This document shows, piece by piece, positions 62,760-64,000 of a stretch of DNA of 64,000 nt. The notes under the pieces were generated by a model. It had not been told where the DNA came from. It ran no database searches and worked only from the letters and a program-made list of their open reading frames with translations. Numbering within the stretch: position 1 is the stretch's first letter; each line of letters starts with the position of its first letter. Origin of the DNA: Marinobacter gudaonensis. GTDB taxonomy: Bacteria; Pseudomonadota; Gammaproteobacteria; Pseudomonadales; Oleiphilaceae. The DNA lies in assembly GCF_900115175.1 (NCBI RefSeq), contig NZ_FOYV01000001.1:2604001-2668000 (forward strand), given 5' to 3'. A program made the translations under genes and the position numbers.

Positions 62760-63632
62760 ATGCGACTGATCCTGAGCCGGAAAGGCTTTGACTCATCCGC
62801 CGGCGGTTGCCCCAATCCGGTTCTTCCAGATGGTTCCCTGTGCGTGTTGCCCATCCCGGACCAGGCCTCCCGGGTCCGATACCGGGACGTGATGTTTGAG
62901 CAGCGCCGCCTGGACCGGCTGGTGCGGGATCTGACCGGCGGCCGCGTGCGGGGCGGTCATGGCGCTCACCTGGATCCGGACCTGATTGCTAGCGCTTACC
63001 CCCGGGCCGATGGCTGGCGTCCGGTACTCGGACAGACCGGCGCTGCTCAGGGACATCTCCGCAATCAGGGTGTCAGGGCCGGGGACCTGTTCCTGTTCTT
63101 CGGCGTTTTTCGCAACGCCGAGATCCATCAACGGCGGTGGCGTTTTGTGCCCGGGTCGCGACCGTTCCATGCTATCTGGGGTTGGCTGCATGTTGCCGAG
63201 GTGCACGCCGTGGACGAACTGCCGACCGGCGCACTGCCATGGGCAGACTACCATCCTCACCGCCACGGTCAGCCAGACCCTGGCAACACCCTCTACGTGT
63301 CGTCGTCTTCCTTTCAATGGTCGAATGGGACTGAGGCCCTGCCCGGCAGCGGGGTCTTTCCAGAACTGCAGGAGGCGCTGGTTCTGACGGATCCCGATAG
63401 TCGCCTGCCCACCCGCTGGCGACTGCCGTCCGGTTTCTTCCCGGGCGGCGACCGCCCGCCCCTGAGCTACCACAGCCGGGCCGACCGCTGGCAGCTGGCG
63501 CCGCCCTGGTGTTACCTGACCGCCGCCGCGCGGGGGCAGGAGTTTGTTCTCGACCTGGGCGCCTACCCGGACCTGACAGACTGGCTCACCGGCCTGCTCA
63601 GAACTGGCCGTGGCGGCCAGCACCCTCGGTGA
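62760..63632 (+). CDS. Nmad3-like protein (nucleotide modification associated domain 3)
   Basis: 290-residue protein whose opening MRLILSRKGFDSSAGG, then PNPVLPDGSLCVLPIPD, fits the Nmad3 domain, a family predicted from phage and bacterial contexts to act in DNA base modification. The segment VRAGDLFLFFGVF is a further shared block. No phage or modification genes surround it. The ATG at 62760 gives the family start; the frame continues open upstream to 62352 but that stretch is shadow of the metallophosphoesterase gene. Its last 35 bases overlap the convergent enoyl-CoA hydratase gene. Assignment is by memory of the family. Confidence 0.6.
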   Translation: MRLILSRKGFDSSAGGCPNPVLPDGSLCVLPIPDQASRVRYRDVMFEQRRLDRLVRDLTGGRVRGGHGAHLDPDLIASAYPRADGWRPVLGQTGAAQGHLRNQGVRAGDLFLFFGVFRNAEIHQRRWRFVPGSRPFHAIWGWLHVAEVHAVDELPTGALPWADYHPHRHGQPDPGNTLYVSSSSFQWSNGTEALPGSGVFPELQEALVLTDPDSRLPTRWRLPSGFFPGGDRPPLSYHSRADRWQLAPPWCYLTAAARGQEFVLDLGAYPDLTDWLTGLLRTGRGGQHPR

Positions 63633-64000
63633 ATCGGCGAGCGCCGCTCAGAGCTTCCTCGAGCACCACCGGGTAGCCGCCGGCGCCTTCGGCTTCCAGG
63701 GCCTTCCGGGTGTCGAGATCCCACTGGCGCATGGCCGACGCCCGATCTGCCCGCAGGCATCGCTGCGGGAATCCGGCGATGCTGGCTGCCAGTTCACGGG
63801 CAGCCTCCAGGGCCGAGCCGTCGGGTACCACCCGATTGGCCAGCCCCATGGCGAGCGCTTCGTCCGCCTGCACTGGCCGACCGGTCAGGATCATGTCCAT
63901 GGCCCGACCGTGGCCGATAATGCGAGGCAGGCGAACGGTGCCGCCGTCGATCAGGGGCACGCCCCAGCGGCGGCAGAACACGCCAAACACTGCCGACGTC
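63598..64000 (-). CDS. Enoyl-CoA hydratase/isomerase family protein (5' end missing)
   Basis: C-terminal part of a crotonase-fold protein; the frame is open to the window edge, so the start lies beyond 64000. Motifs are FCRRWGVPLIDGGTVRLPR, the RAMDMILTGRPVQADEAL segment and MGLANRVVPDGSALEAA, typical of acyl-CoA hydratases. The final residues extend under the Nmad3-like gene (63598-63632, antisense). Beta-oxidation or another CoA pathway is likely. Confidence 0.85.
   Translation of the reverse strand, partial: TSAVFGVFCRRWGVPLIDGGTVRLPRIIGHGRAMDMILTGRPVQADEALAMGLANRVVPDGSALEAARELAASIAGFPQRCLRADRASAMRQWDLDTRKALEAEGAGGYPVVLEEALSGARRFTEGAGRHGQF

Overview
The window is a 64 kb piece of a gammaproteobacterial chromosome, most likely Marinobacter or a close relative. 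The reasons are the high GC, a Na+-type flagellar stator pair (pomAB), an ectoine TRAP uptake operon (teaABCD) as in halophiles such as Halomonas, a Pseudomonas-type pel cluster, and dense, overlapping gene packing. The genus call is inference. No tRNA, rRNA, insertion sequence, prophage, CRISPR array or origin was seen. No gene-free stretch exceeds about 300 bases; the longest are 2206-2477 and 12735-12955, and both are described below.

Layout. 1-2978: 3' part of a SulP anion transporter, a CbiM-like membrane protein and a small K+ channel. 3080-11513: five tightly overlapping genes, an RND adaptor and pump followed by an ABC ATPase, FtsX-type permease and AttH-like lipoprotein. 11526-15136: ammonium transporter with a sigma54/NtrC-like control region, the pomAB stator and a DUF1232 protein. 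15224-19659: a minus-strand run of a TIGR03643 protein, DTW-domain protein, RetSat-like flavoprotein, DUF6231 protein and cryptochrome-DASH. 19824-23580: frmA, an orphan MotA/OmpA-like pair, and a DJ-1/PfpI protein. 23772-28709: a periplasmic binding protein overlapping an RNase J-like nuclease, a GAF-PAS-GGDEF-EAL protein and a hotdog thioesterase.

28720-41914: the complete pelABCDEFG exopolysaccharide operon on the minus strand, preceded by an HD-GYP phosphodiesterase. PelD keeps an RxxD c-di-GMP site. With the GGDEF-EAL protein on one side and a diguanylate cyclase at 53.7 kb, four c-di-GMP-related genes sit within about 30 kb. 42065-48931: small membrane and metal-binding proteins, an MCP, an Hpt-REC-REC regulator and an orphan TakP-type TRAP binding protein. 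49049-52830: potABCD polyamine importer. 52969-55985: a monooxygenase-like protein, a DCC thiol protein and a 7TMR-DISM diguanylate cyclase. 55989-59511: teaDCBA with a good sigma54 -24/-12 match upstream. 59653-64000: alpha/beta hydrolase, glutathione peroxidase-like protein, luciferase-like monooxygenase, metallophosphoesterase, an Nmad3-like protein, and the 3' part of an enoyl-CoA hydratase gene that runs off the end.

Themes: biofilm matrix and c-di-GMP control, motility, osmolyte and nitrogen uptake under apparent sigma54 control, light/DNA repair, and redox or xenobiotic defence. No clearly undescribed multi-gene system is evident. The best leads are the solitary Nmad3-like gene, the binding protein/RNase J overlap, the orphan MotA/OmpA pair and the RND plus ABC operon.
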